A DNA stretch of 64,000 nt from positions 930,001 through 994,000 of the forward strand of contig JADJVS010000014.1 of NCBI GenBank assembly GCA_016710465.1. The letters run 5' to 3'. The stretch comes from Sulfuritalea sp. (GTDB lineage Bacteria; Pseudomonadota; Gammaproteobacteria; Burkholderiales; Rhodocyclaceae). Below, one piece after another: positions 28,756 to 36,113 of the stretch. Numbering within the stretch: the stretch's first letter is position 1; each line of letters begins with the position of its first letter. The notes below the pieces were generated by a model. It was not told the DNA's origin, made no database searches, and was given only the letters and a program-made list of their open reading frames with translations. The position numbers were made by a program, and so were the translations under genes.

Positions 28756-29651
28756 GAACTGACTCCGGTGGTGGCATGGGGCAGGCGCCCGCGAATATCG
28801 GCGACGGCGCGCTCGATGTCGTCGTCGCTGATTTGCGGCAGCGCTTGTGCGTCGAATTCGCCGGCGCGCAGCGTGATCGTAGGCACGTCGGGATCGGGCG
28901 CTTCCCAGCGCATGGCGATCAGGGTCAGGTTGTCGGCGCCCGGCCCGGCGGCACGCTCGGCGGCGTCGAGCAGATTGGGCACCGTGCTGGTGAGGGGCGA
29001 GCGCGCCAGCTCGGTGGCCAGCGCGTCGCCCAGCGGCGACCAGGCGCCGTCGGTGCACAGCGCGATCAGGTCGCCGTGCTGGAGCGAAACCGGATCGGAA
29101 AGGTCGATCCGCGGCTCCGTGGCGCCGCCCAGGCAACTGAATACGCGGTTGCGCAGCGGATGCCTGGCGGCCTCTTCGGGCCCGATCATGCCGTCGTCGA
29201 CCATGCGCTGGACGACGCTGTGGTCCCGCGTATGCAGCACGCGCTGGTGGGTTTCGCCCCGGTCGTGGACCAGGTAAAGGCGCGAATCGCCGGCGTGTGC
29301 CCAGCTTGCCTGGCCGTCCTGCACGATGCAGGCGATGCAGGTGGTGCGCGGCGCGGCGTGGGTAGCGATGCGGCAGGCGGCGGCATGGCGGACGATGCTT
29401 TCGTGGGCATGGCGCAAGGCGTCGTCGAGGAACCGCGCCGGGTCGGCCAGGCGCGGCCTGGCTTCGCGACCGAAGCGCTGGCAAACCGTGTCGACCGCGA
29501 GCTGCGCGGCGACCTCGCCTTGCAGGTGACCACCCATGCCGTCGGCGACCACCATCAGCACGGCGTCCCCGGTGGCCAGCCAGGCGGCACGATCCTGGTT
29601 GATCTCGCGACCGCCGATGCGGCTTTCCTGGATGATGTTGTAATTCATCAC
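28752..29651 (-). CDS. PP2C-type Ser/Thr protein phosphatase
   Basis: The 299-residue protein has the PP2C metal and catalytic motifs: GGREINQDRAAW, VVADGMGGH, WAHAGDSRLYLVH, LCTDGAW and GADNLTLIAMRW. The C-terminal extension (about residues 245-299) is not part of the catalytic core. It directly follows the Ser/Thr kinase gene with a four-base overlap, so the two are very likely an antagonistic pair. Both precede rph in the same transcript. Confidence 0.92.
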   Translation of the reverse strand: MMNYNIIQESRIGGREINQDRAAWLATGDAVLMVVADGMGGHLQGEVAAQLAVDTVCQRFGREARPRLADPARFLDDALRHAHESIVRHAAACRIATHAAPRTTCIACIVQDGQASWAHAGDSRLYLVHDRGETHQRVLHTRDHSVVQRMVDDGMIGPEEAARHPLRNRVFSCLGGATEPRIDLSDPVSLQHGDLIALCTDGAWSPLGDALATELARSPLTSTVPNLLDAAERAAGPGADNLTLIAMRWEAPDPDVPTITLRAGEFDAQALPQISDDDIERAVADIRGRLPHATTGVSS

Positions 29652-30577
29652 CAGCCCTTGAGGCCGATGCGCGACAGCCAGGAACCCGGCGGCTTGTCCG
29701 CGGCGGTATCGGTATTCAGCGTCGCCTGCAGCGCCCGCGCATGCTGCGGGCGGCGCGGCGGGTCGAGGCGCAGGCAGTCGTCGATGGTGGCCAGCAGGCG
29801 CGGCGAGTATTCCATGCCCCAGCGCTGGCGCGCCGGCAGCAATTCATCATCGACGATGCGCTCGTCGGCGGCTTGCGGCGCGGAGCCGGCCAGCGCCGCA
29901 TACATGCAGGCGCCGACGGCGTAAATATCGGTCCATGGGCCGAGCGTAAACTTGCCGTGGTATTGCTCGGGAGCGGCATAGCCCGGCGTGTACATCGCGC
30001 GCGGCGCCGGCGGCCCGATGTCAACGGCATAGCGCGCGGCCCCGAAATCCAGCAGCACCGGGCTGCCGTCATCGCGCAGCCAGATGTTCGCCGGCTTGAT
30101 GTCGAGGTGCAGCAGGCCGCAGCCGTGGACCTCGCCGAGGCCGTCGAGGACGCCGCTGAACATCTTGCGCAGAAAGGCCTCGCTGAGCCGGCCGCGATGC
30201 TGGCGGATGTGGTCGCGCAGCGTGTGGCCGGTTTCGAAGCGCATCACCAGGTACACGGTGTCGTTGGCGCGGAAGAAGTTCAGCACGCGCACCACGTTGG
30301 AGTGATCCAGCCCGGTGAGCGCGCGGCCTTCCTCGAAGAACAGCTTCAAGCCGTGGTTGAAATCCGCCTGGTGTTCGGGTGGAATGTTCGGCGCGATCTC
30401 GCCCTCGCCGCGCAGCGACAGCGCGTTGGGCATGTATTCCTTGATCGCCACGGGCGTTCCGGCCGCGTCGTGCGCCAGGTAGACGATGGAAAAGCCGCCC
30501 GCCGAGATCTGGCGCTCGATGCGGTAATCTCCCAACTCGCAGCCGGGCGGCAGGGCGTGGTTGTTCTGGGAAAACAA
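29648..30577 (-). CDS. Hanks-type Ser/Thr protein kinase
   Basis: From TTG at 30577 the product is 309 residues. In-frame ATGs further upstream fall inside or antisense to yicC, so TTG is the best choice, though it lacks a clear ribosome binding site. Kinase motifs are GGFSIVYLAHD (P-loop), VAIKEYMP (catalytic lysine), LLHLDIKPANIWL (catalytic loop), LLDFGAAR and YTPGYAAPEQY. The HRD arginine is leucine (HLD), so activation-loop phosphorylation may not be required. No extracellular sensor or TM segment is present. Its substrates are unknown; the partner phosphatase follows at once. Confidence 0.85.
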   Translation of the reverse strand: MFSQNNHALPPGCELGDYRIERQISAGGFSIVYLAHDAAGTPVAIKEYMPNALSLRGEGEIAPNIPPEHQADFNHGLKLFFEEGRALTGLDHSNVVRVLNFFRANDTVYLVMRFETGHTLRDHIRQHRGRLSEAFLRKMFSGVLDGLGEVHGCGLLHLDIKPANIWLRDDGSPVLLDFGAARYAVDIGPPAPRAMYTPGYAAPEQYHGKFTLGPWTDIYAVGACMYAALAGSAPQAADERIVDDELLPARQRWGMEYSPRLLATIDDCLRLDPPRRPQHARALQATLNTDTAADKPPGSWLSRIGLKGW

Positions 30578-30683
30578 GGTGGGCTCGGTACGGACCGGTT
30601 GATATACTGCCGCGATTTTCCTTGTTCGTCCGCGCCCTGTAAACCTTTGCCTGCGGCGACTTTCCCGAGAGCCCCCGAAAACC

Positions 30684-31559
30684 ATGATCCACAGCATGAC
30701 CGGTTATGCCGCCGCCAGCCGCGATTTGGGCAGCGCCGTCCTGAACTTCGAGATCAAGAGCGTCAATTCGCGCTATCTCGACATCGGCTTTCGCATCGGC
30801 GAGGACCTGCGATTCCTCGAAATGGCCTTGCGCGAACGGATCAGCGAGCGCGTCGGTCGCGGCAAGATCGAGGTCCGCGGCTATTTGCAATCGCAGACCG
30901 GGCAGGGAGGCGGCGCACGCCGGCAGACGCCGGACGCGTCGATGCTTGCCGAATTGGGCCGCCTGCAGGACGAGGTACGCCAAACGCTGCCCCAGGCCGC
31001 GCCCCTGTCCGTGGCTGAAGTATTGCGCTGGCCGGGCGTGCTCGCCGACGATGCCCTGAGCGCGGAACAATTGCAGGTGGCGGGGCTGGAACTTTTTTCC
31101 GGCCTGCTTGACGAGTTCGTCGCCAGCCGCAATCGGGAAGGCGCAAAGCTGAGGGATGTGCTGCGCGACCGCGCGACCCGCATGCGCGAGCAGGTGGCGG
31201 CGGTCAAGCCGCTGGTGCCGGTGGCCTTGGCGGCCTACCAGGAGCGGCTGGCGACCAAGCTGCGCGAAGCCGTCGCCAACCTCGACGAAGATCGCATCCG
31301 CCAGGAAATCGGCGTGTTCGCCGCCAAGATCGACGTGGCCGAGGAATTGGCACGCCTGATCACGCACCTCGACGAGCTCGATCGGGTGTTGATGAAGGGC
31401 GGTGCCGTCGGCAAACGCCTCGACTTCCTGATGCAGGAACTCAATCGCGAGGCCAATACCCTGGCATCGAAATCGGTCTCGTCGGACGTGACCGTGATCG
31501 CGCTAGAGCTCAAGCTGCTGATCGAGCAGATGCGCGAGCAGGTGCAGAACCTGGAGTAG
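30684..31559 (+). CDS. YicC family endoribonuclease
   Basis: The 291-residue protein begins MIHSMTGYAAASRDLGSAVL, with NSRYLDIGFRI at about residues 32-42, and ends in the DUF1732 region. That region contains GGAVGKRLDFLMQELNREANTLASKS and the terminal LKLLIEQMREQVQNLE. YicC proteins are RNases that affect small RNA and mRNA turnover. In E. coli yicC is next to rph; here the kinase, phosphatase and rph are on the opposite strand just upstream. A TATACT box at 30603-30608 may be its -10 element. Confidence 0.92.
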   Translation: MIHSMTGYAAASRDLGSAVLNFEIKSVNSRYLDIGFRIGEDLRFLEMALRERISERVGRGKIEVRGYLQSQTGQGGGARRQTPDASMLAELGRLQDEVRQTLPQAAPLSVAEVLRWPGVLADDALSAEQLQVAGLELFSGLLDEFVASRNREGAKLRDVLRDRATRMREQVAAVKPLVPVALAAYQERLATKLREAVANLDEDRIRQEIGVFAAKIDVAEELARLITHLDELDRVLMKGGAVGKRLDFLMQELNREANTLASKSVSSDVTVIALELKLLIEQMREQVQNLE

Positions 31560-31608
31560 TTCGCGCGCGCAAGGACCGCGGCGGCGGGCGCCGCGGGTTT
31601 CTACCGCC

Positions 31609-32085
31609 TCAGTGCTTGTGCTGGTGGTCCATCTTGGCGGGCGCGGCGGTGGTCAGCGGCTTGATCGACGCCTTGACCTCGACCGTGCTGCGCTTCTTGT
31701 CCTTGCCCTCGATCACCAGGGTCAGCGGTACTGTCCCGCCTTCCTTCATCTGCTGCTTCAGGTCCATCAACATCACGTGGTAGCCGCCGGGCTTGAGTTC
31801 GACGGCCTTTCCGGCGGGCAGGGCAAGTTCGGGGATGGCGCGCATTTTCATGACGTCCTTTTCCATGCTCATCTCATGCACCTCGACCACGCCGGCAACC
31901 GGCGACTTGGCTTCAACGAGGCGCGCATCCTGGGCCGACGTAATCTGCATGAAGGCGCCGGTGGCCTTTTGCTGGGATACCGTGGCGCGTACCCAGGGGT
32001 CCTTGACCGTGACCTGGGCGTGGGCGGGAAGGGTGAAAACGGTGATGGCGGCCAAGGCCGCGCTGGCGTGTACAAGGCGATTCAT
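31609..32085 (-). CDS. PCu(A)C family copper chaperone
   Basis: The 158-residue periplasmic protein has a signal peptide ending AHA and the copper-binding segment VEVHEMSMEKDVMKMRAIPELALPAGKAVELKPGGYHVMLMDLK. The H(M)X10MX21HXM pattern is met by His, Met, His and Met. It ends in a His-rich tail (MDHQHKH). It delivers Cu(I) to cytochrome oxidase or other cuproproteins. AGGAGACTCC before ATG 32085 supports the start. DUF2946 upstream is a common partner. Confidence 0.92.
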   Translation of the reverse strand: MNRLVHASAALAAITVFTLPAHAQVTVKDPWVRATVSQQKATGAFMQITSAQDARLVEAKSPVAGVVEVHEMSMEKDVMKMRAIPELALPAGKAVELKPGGYHVMLMDLKQQMKEGGTVPLTLVIEGKDKKRSTVEVKASIKPLTTAAPAKMDHQHKH

Positions 32086-32176
32086 GGAGTCTCCTGACAG
32101 GTAGGGTATCCCGCGTTTCCGGGAAAGGGTGGCAGTCGGCGCGCAAATCGCGCCGCCGACGGAACGGCTATTGCGA

Positions 32177-32569
32177 TCAGGCCTCCACGGGAGGCCCGCG
32201 CGGACGATGCGCCGCCGCAAACAAGGACCTTGGCACGACGGGCAGCGCTTGAACATGCCGCGTGCGAAGAGTCGGCGCCAGTGTCACGGCGATCGCAAGT
32301 GCCGACAGCATGGGTGGCGCGCCAGCCGCGCAGAGTAAGCAGCAATCGTGGCCGCCCGATGGCGCGCTGGCCGGCGCGCCAGGCGTCGCTTCCCGCGAAA
32401 ACATGCCGTGGCTGCCGCATGCATCGGGGATGAACTTGTCCGCACTCGACATGCCGGCACGTACCAGCCCGCTGCCGGCCAGCAAGTGCAGCAGCATGGC
32501 GAACAGCCCGACGACCCACATCCGTTCAGGATGTCGGCGCGAGCGGGCGGGAATTGGGAATCCGGGCAT
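32177..32569 (-). CDS. DUF2946 family membrane-anchored protein
   Basis: The 130-residue protein has an N-terminal hydrophobic segment (MWVVGLFAMLLHLLAGSGLV), then HDCCLLCAAGAPPMLSAL. The H-x-C-C-x-x-C cluster is typical of DUF2946. These proteins accompany PCu(A)C and TonB-dependent receptor genes and probably act in copper handling; the activity is unproven. The start may instead be Met17 (32521). The gene is divergent from gmk. Confidence 0.7.
   Translation of the reverse strand: MPGFPIPARSRRHPERMWVVGLFAMLLHLLAGSGLVRAGMSSADKFIPDACGSHGMFSREATPGAPASAPSGGHDCCLLCAAGAPPMLSALAIAVTLAPTLRTRHVQALPVVPRSLFAAAHRPRGPPVEA
32266..32294 (+). repeat. Dispersed hairpin motif, copy 7
   Basis: GAAGAGTCGGCGCCA is followed by GTGTCA and CGGCGATCG. 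One stem pair is mismatched. It is antisense in the DUF2946 gene, where the coding strand reads AIAVTLAPTLRT. Confidence 0.5.
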
Positions 32570-32633
32570 GGGCCGCCTATACTACCGCAAGCGGCCGCCG
32601 GCCGAATTTGACCTTTTTCAATTCCTCGCGACC

Positions 32634-33251
32634 ATGATTTCGGGAACCCTTTTCATTGTTGCCGCGCCGTCTGGCGCCGGCAAGACCACGCTGGTAAGCC
32701 GGCTGATCGAGCACGACCCGCGGGTCCGGCATTCGATTTCCTTTACCACGCGCGCGCCGCGTCCCGGCGAGTTGGACGGGCGCGAGTACCATTTCATCGA
32801 CGTGCAGCACTTTCTGGCCATGCGCGAGCGCGGCGAGTTTGCCGAATGGGCCGAGGTGCATGGCAATTTCTACGGCACCTCGCGCCTCTGGCTCGAGCAG
32901 CGCATGACGGAAGGCTGCGACATGCTGCTCGAAATCGACTGGCAGGGCGCCCAGCAAATGCGCAGGCAGTTCCCCGAGGCGGTGAGCATTTTCATCCTGC
33001 CGCCCTCGATCGCCGAGCTCGAAAGTCGCCTGCGCAAGCGCGGCGCCGATAGTGAAGATGTCATGGCGCGGCGGATCGCCGGCGCCCTGGGCGAAATGCG
33101 CCACGTGGGCGAGTTTGATTTTGTTATAATCAACAACGACTTGGATGTGGCGCTCGGCGAATTGCAGGCAGCCGTTCGCGCCTCGCGGCTGCGCTACCCG
33201 CGCCAGCGCGCGCGTCACCCCGACGTATTCCGTTTTCTCGACCAGGATTGA
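32634..33251 (+). CDS. gmk: Guanylate kinase
   Basis: The 205-residue protein begins MISGTLFIVAAPSGAGKTTLVSRL (P-loop), then has SFTTRAPRPGELDGREYHFI and a C-terminal RRIAGALGEMRHVGEFDFVIINND lid/hinge. It phosphorylates GMP to GDP. It is followed within five bases by rpoZ and then spoT, which links guanine nucleotide supply with (p)ppGpp metabolism. Confidence 0.95.
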   Translation: MISGTLFIVAAPSGAGKTTLVSRLIEHDPRVRHSISFTTRAPRPGELDGREYHFIDVQHFLAMRERGEFAEWAEVHGNFYGTSRLWLEQRMTEGCDMLLEIDWQGAQQMRRQFPEAVSIFILPPSIAELESRLRKRGADSEDVMARRIAGALGEMRHVGEFDFVIINNDLDVALGELQAAVRASRLRYPRQRARHPDVFRFLDQD

Positions 33252-33255
33252 ACCC

Positions 33256-33462
33256 ATGGCACGTGTCACCATCGATGATTGCATCAAGCTGATTCCCAAC
33301 CGTTTCCAGCTCACCCTGGCGGCGACTTATCGCGCCCGCCAATTGACGCTGGGGAGCACGCCCCAGGTCGACGCCGGTCGCGACAAGCCGACCGTGGTGG
33401 CCTTGCGCGAGATCGCGGCGGGCAAGGTGGGTCTCGAAATACTGAACCGCGGCCAGTCCTGA
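33256..33462 (+). CDS. rpoZ: RNA polymerase omega subunit
   Basis: The 68-residue protein reads MARVTIDDCIKLIPNRFQLTLAATYRARQL and continues with the standard omega pattern (DKPTVVALREIAAGKVG). It helps RNA polymerase assembly and is part of a (p)ppGpp binding site. It lies between gmk and spoT, the conserved order. Confidence 0.95.
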   Translation: MARVTIDDCIKLIPNRFQLTLAATYRARQLTLGSTPQVDAGRDKPTVVALREIAAGKVGLEILNRGQS

Positions 33463-33485
33463 CCATCATGCGAACGGGGTGAAAC

Positions 33486-35735
33486 GTGACGGCAGTCGCT
33501 CCACCCCTGTTCGGCGGGCCGGTTCCGGCCATCGAACCCGGCATGGTGCCGGGGAATCCCGACGAATCCTCGCTGATCCCGGCGGACATGCACCCGCCGG
33601 TGGATCTCGCCGAGGATCTCGAACGTTTCAACGGCAAGCTCGCCACCTATCTCAAGCCTGAAGAGATCACCCGCGTCGGCGCGGCCTATGTCTTTGCCGA
33701 CGCGGCGCATCGCGGCCAGTTGCGCCTGACCGGCGACCCCTACATATCCCATCCGCTGGCCGTTGCGCAGAACCTGGCGAGCTGGCACCTCGATGCCAAC
33801 GCGCTGATGGCCGCGCTGCTGCACGACGTGATGGAAGACACGGCGATCACCAAGGAGCAGATTGCCGTTCGCTTCGGCAAGGTCGCCGCCGAACTGGTCG
33901 ACGGCGTTTCCAAGCTGGACAGGATCGAGCACCAGAGTTTCGAGGAAGCCCAGGCGGAAAACTTCCGCAAAATGCTGCTGGCCATGGCGCGCGACGTGCG
34001 CGTGATCCTGATCAAGCTTTCCGACCGCCTGCACAACATGCAGACCCTGGATGCGATGCGCCCGGAAAAGCGCCGCCGCATCGCCCGCGAAACACTCGAC
34101 ATCTACGCGCCGATCGCCAACCGCCTTGGCCTGAACGCGCTTTATCGCGAGCTGCAGGAACTGGCCTTCAGCCATGCCCATCCGCTGCGCTATCGCGTGC
34201 TGTCCAAGGCGGTCAAGGGCGCGCGCGGCAATCGTCGCGAAGTGGTCGGGCGCATCGTCGAGGCGATTCGCAAGGCCTTGCCCGAAGCCGGCATTGATGC
34301 CGAGGTCAAGGGCCGGGAGAAGCATCTGTATGGCATCTACCGCAAGATGCGCGACAAGCACCTGAGCTTCTCGCAGGTGCTCGACATCTATGGCTTTCGC
34401 ATCGTGGTCAAGAATCGGCCGACCTGCTACCTCGCGCTCGGCGCCTTGCATGCGCTCTACCAGCCGGTGCCCGGCAAGTTCAAGGACTACATTGCCATTC
34501 CCAAGGCCAATGGTTACCAGTCGCTGCACACCACGCTGATCGGGCCCTTCGGCACGCCGGTGGAAATCCAGATCCGCGACGCCCACATGCACCACGTCGC
34601 CGAATCCGGCGTGGCCTCGCACTGGCTCTACAAGGACGAGTCGGCGATCGATCAATTGCAGCAGAAGACCCACAAGTGGCTGCAATCACTGGTTGAGCTG
34701 CAGTCCGCCAGCGGCGACTCGTCGGAGTTTCTCGAGCACGTCAAGGTGGACCTGTTCCCGGGCGAAGTCTACGTCTTCAGCCCCAAGGGCAAGATATTCG
34801 CCCTGCCGCGCGGATCGACCCCCGTCGATCTGGCCTATGCCGTGCATACCGACATCGGCGACCGTTGCGTGGCCTGCCGTATTAATTTCGAAACCATGCC
34901 CTTGCGCACCGAGTTGCGCAACGGCGACCGCGTCGAGATCATCACTGCGCCCAACGCCGCACCCAATCCGGCCTGGCTGGGTTACGTCAAGAGCGCGCGG
35001 GCGCGCTCGAAGATCCGCCACTTCCTAAACACCAAGCAAAACGAGGAGTCCGCTGCGCTCGGCGAACGCCTGCTGTCGCACGCCCTGCGCGACCTCGGCC
35101 TGGCCCTGGCCAAGCTGCCGGCGCAGGCCTGGGACCGCTTCAAGCGCGCCTCGGGTGCACGCTCGCAGAAGGCCGTGATGGCCGAGATCGGCCTTGGCAA
35201 GCGCCTGCCGGCGATTGTCGCGCGGCGCCTGGCCGAAGGCGTCGAGGTCAGCCCGTCAGCCGCCAACGAGGGACGAGCCAAGCCGGCGATCCTGATTCAT
35301 GGGCCGGAAGGCGTCGCCATCAAGCTGGGCAACTGTTGTCGGCCCATCCCCGGCGATCCCATCGTCGGCATGATCCGCAAGGGCCAAGGCCTCGTCGTCC
35401 ATACCCACGACTGTCGCGCCATCGCCAAGCTGCGCAGTGAACGCGGCAACTGGGTGGACGTCGAATGGGAGCCCGGCATCACCGGCCTGTTCGAGGCCAG
35501 CATCAAGGTGGTGGCGAAAAACGTGCGCGGCGTGCTGGCGCGCATCGCCGCCGACATCGCCGAAGCCGGGTCGAACATCGTCAATATCAGCATGGACGAC
35601 GACAGCGGCGAGGCGACCACCCTGTTCTTCACCCTGCAGGTCAGCGATCGAGTTCACCTCGCCCACATCCTGCGCTCCGTGCGGCGCATTCCGGAAGTGG
35701 TGCGCATCACCCGTTATGTCGAAACGAAACCCTAA
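33486..35735 (+). CDS. spoT: Bifunctional (p)ppGpp synthetase/hydrolase SpoT
   Basis: The 749-residue protein starts at GTG. The HD hydrolase domain (about residues 60-200) has SHPLAVAQNL and LLHDVMEDT. The synthetase domain (about 250-370) has YGFRIVV and FKDYIAIPKANGYQSLHTT, followed by TGS (about 405-465; VYVFSPKGKIFALPRGSTP) and a C-terminal ACT domain (about 675-749). It controls the stringent response. The complete HD box indicates hydrolase activity. A RelA is expected elsewhere. Confidence 0.95.
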   Translation: MTAVAPPLFGGPVPAIEPGMVPGNPDESSLIPADMHPPVDLAEDLERFNGKLATYLKPEEITRVGAAYVFADAAHRGQLRLTGDPYISHPLAVAQNLASWHLDANALMAALLHDVMEDTAITKEQIAVRFGKVAAELVDGVSKLDRIEHQSFEEAQAENFRKMLLAMARDVRVILIKLSDRLHNMQTLDAMRPEKRRRIARETLDIYAPIANRLGLNALYRELQELAFSHAHPLRYRVLSKAVKGARGNRREVVGRIVEAIRKALPEAGIDAEVKGREKHLYGIYRKMRDKHLSFSQVLDIYGFRIVVKNRPTCYLALGALHALYQPVPGKFKDYIAIPKANGYQSLHTTLIGPFGTPVEIQIRDAHMHHVAESGVASHWLYKDESAIDQLQQKTHKWLQSLVELQSASGDSSEFLEHVKVDLFPGEVYVFSPKGKIFALPRGSTPVDLAYAVHTDIGDRCVACRINFETMPLRTELRNGDRVEIITAPNAAPNPAWLGYVKSARARSKIRHFLNTKQNEESAALGERLLSHALRDLGLALAKLPAQAWDRFKRASGARSQKAVMAEIGLGKRLPAIVARRLAEGVEVSPSAANEGRAKPAILIHGPEGVAIKLGNCCRPIPGDPIVGMIRKGQGLVVHTHDCRAIAKLRSERGNWVDVEWEPGITGLFEASIKVVAKNVRGVLARIAADIAEAGSNIVNISMDDDSGEATTLFFTLQVSDRVHLAHILRSVRRIPEVVRITRYVETKP

Positions 35736-35749
35736 GCAAAGGAAAACCG

Positions 35750-35938
35750 ATGGCTCATTACGAATCCGAACACACCCGGTTCATGCGCGAATGGCTGGAA
35801 CAGCATCCCGAGGAGAAGCTCGAGCAACAGAAGGGGCGGGCGCTGTGGTGGGACAAGCCGGCGCGCTCTCTGGAATCGATGAAGGAAACCGCCGCCGCGC
35901 GGGTGCCGAACAAGGCCTATTACTACGACGCGAACTGA
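35750..35938 (+). CDS. DUF3460 family small protein
   Basis: The 62-residue protein starts MAHYESEHTRFMREWLEQHPEE and contains GRALWWDK, then ends AYYYDAN. DUF3460 is a betaproteobacterial family of unknown function usually found behind spoT, as here. AAGGAAAACC precedes the ATG. Confidence 0.85.
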   Translation: MAHYESEHTRFMREWLEQHPEEKLEQQKGRALWWDKPARSLESMKETAAARVPNKAYYYDAN

Positions 35939-35974
35939 GCAGCGCCCGCTGCATACGTGGCAGCTCGCCTTGTT

Positions 35975-36000
35975 CGCCGTGGTACCAGCGCCGACTCTTA
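35975..36000 (-). repeat. Dispersed hairpin motif, copy 8 (intergenic)
   Basis: TAAGAGTCGGCGCTG is followed by GTACCA and CGGCG on the minus strand; CGCTG pairs with CGGCG. It lies in the 175-base gap between DUF3460 and the cytochrome operon end. Confidence 0.6.
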
Positions 36001-36016
36001 TGGCCTTGCAGAAGCG

Positions 36017-36064
36017 TCAGAGCGACAGAATCCACGCGGCAAGAATTCTCGGTTCCTTCGGGAC
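36017..36064 (-). pseudogene. Remnant of a class I cytochrome c C-terminus
   Basis: The minus strand reads VPKEPRILAAWILSL then a stop. This matches the C-terminus of the intact monoheme cytochrome c at 38141-38485 (DPKELSNLAQWILSR, stop). At the DNA level I count about 37 of 48 identical bases. No heme motif or start precedes it within 100 bases, so it looks like the tail of a deleted duplicate cytochrome gene. The overlap with a hairpin (36051-36067) may partly explain its retention. Confidence 0.5.
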
Positions 36065-36072
36065 CGCCGGTG

Positions 36073-36113
36073 ACGATCCCGCTCCAAGGCCAGTGCCTTG
36101 AAGCGGGGATCGT
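36073..36113. terminator. Long hairpin directly after the multiheme cytochrome operon
   Basis: ACGATCCCGCT pairs with AGCGGGGATCGT (one bulge), and the inner CAAGGC pairs with GCCTTG around CAGT. It begins one base after the stop of the nine-heme/b561 gene. No T tract follows on either strand, so it may stabilise an mRNA 3' end or act with a factor rather than as a pure intrinsic terminator. A second small hairpin (CGGTTCC/GGGACCG) lies at 36051-36067. Confidence 0.5.
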
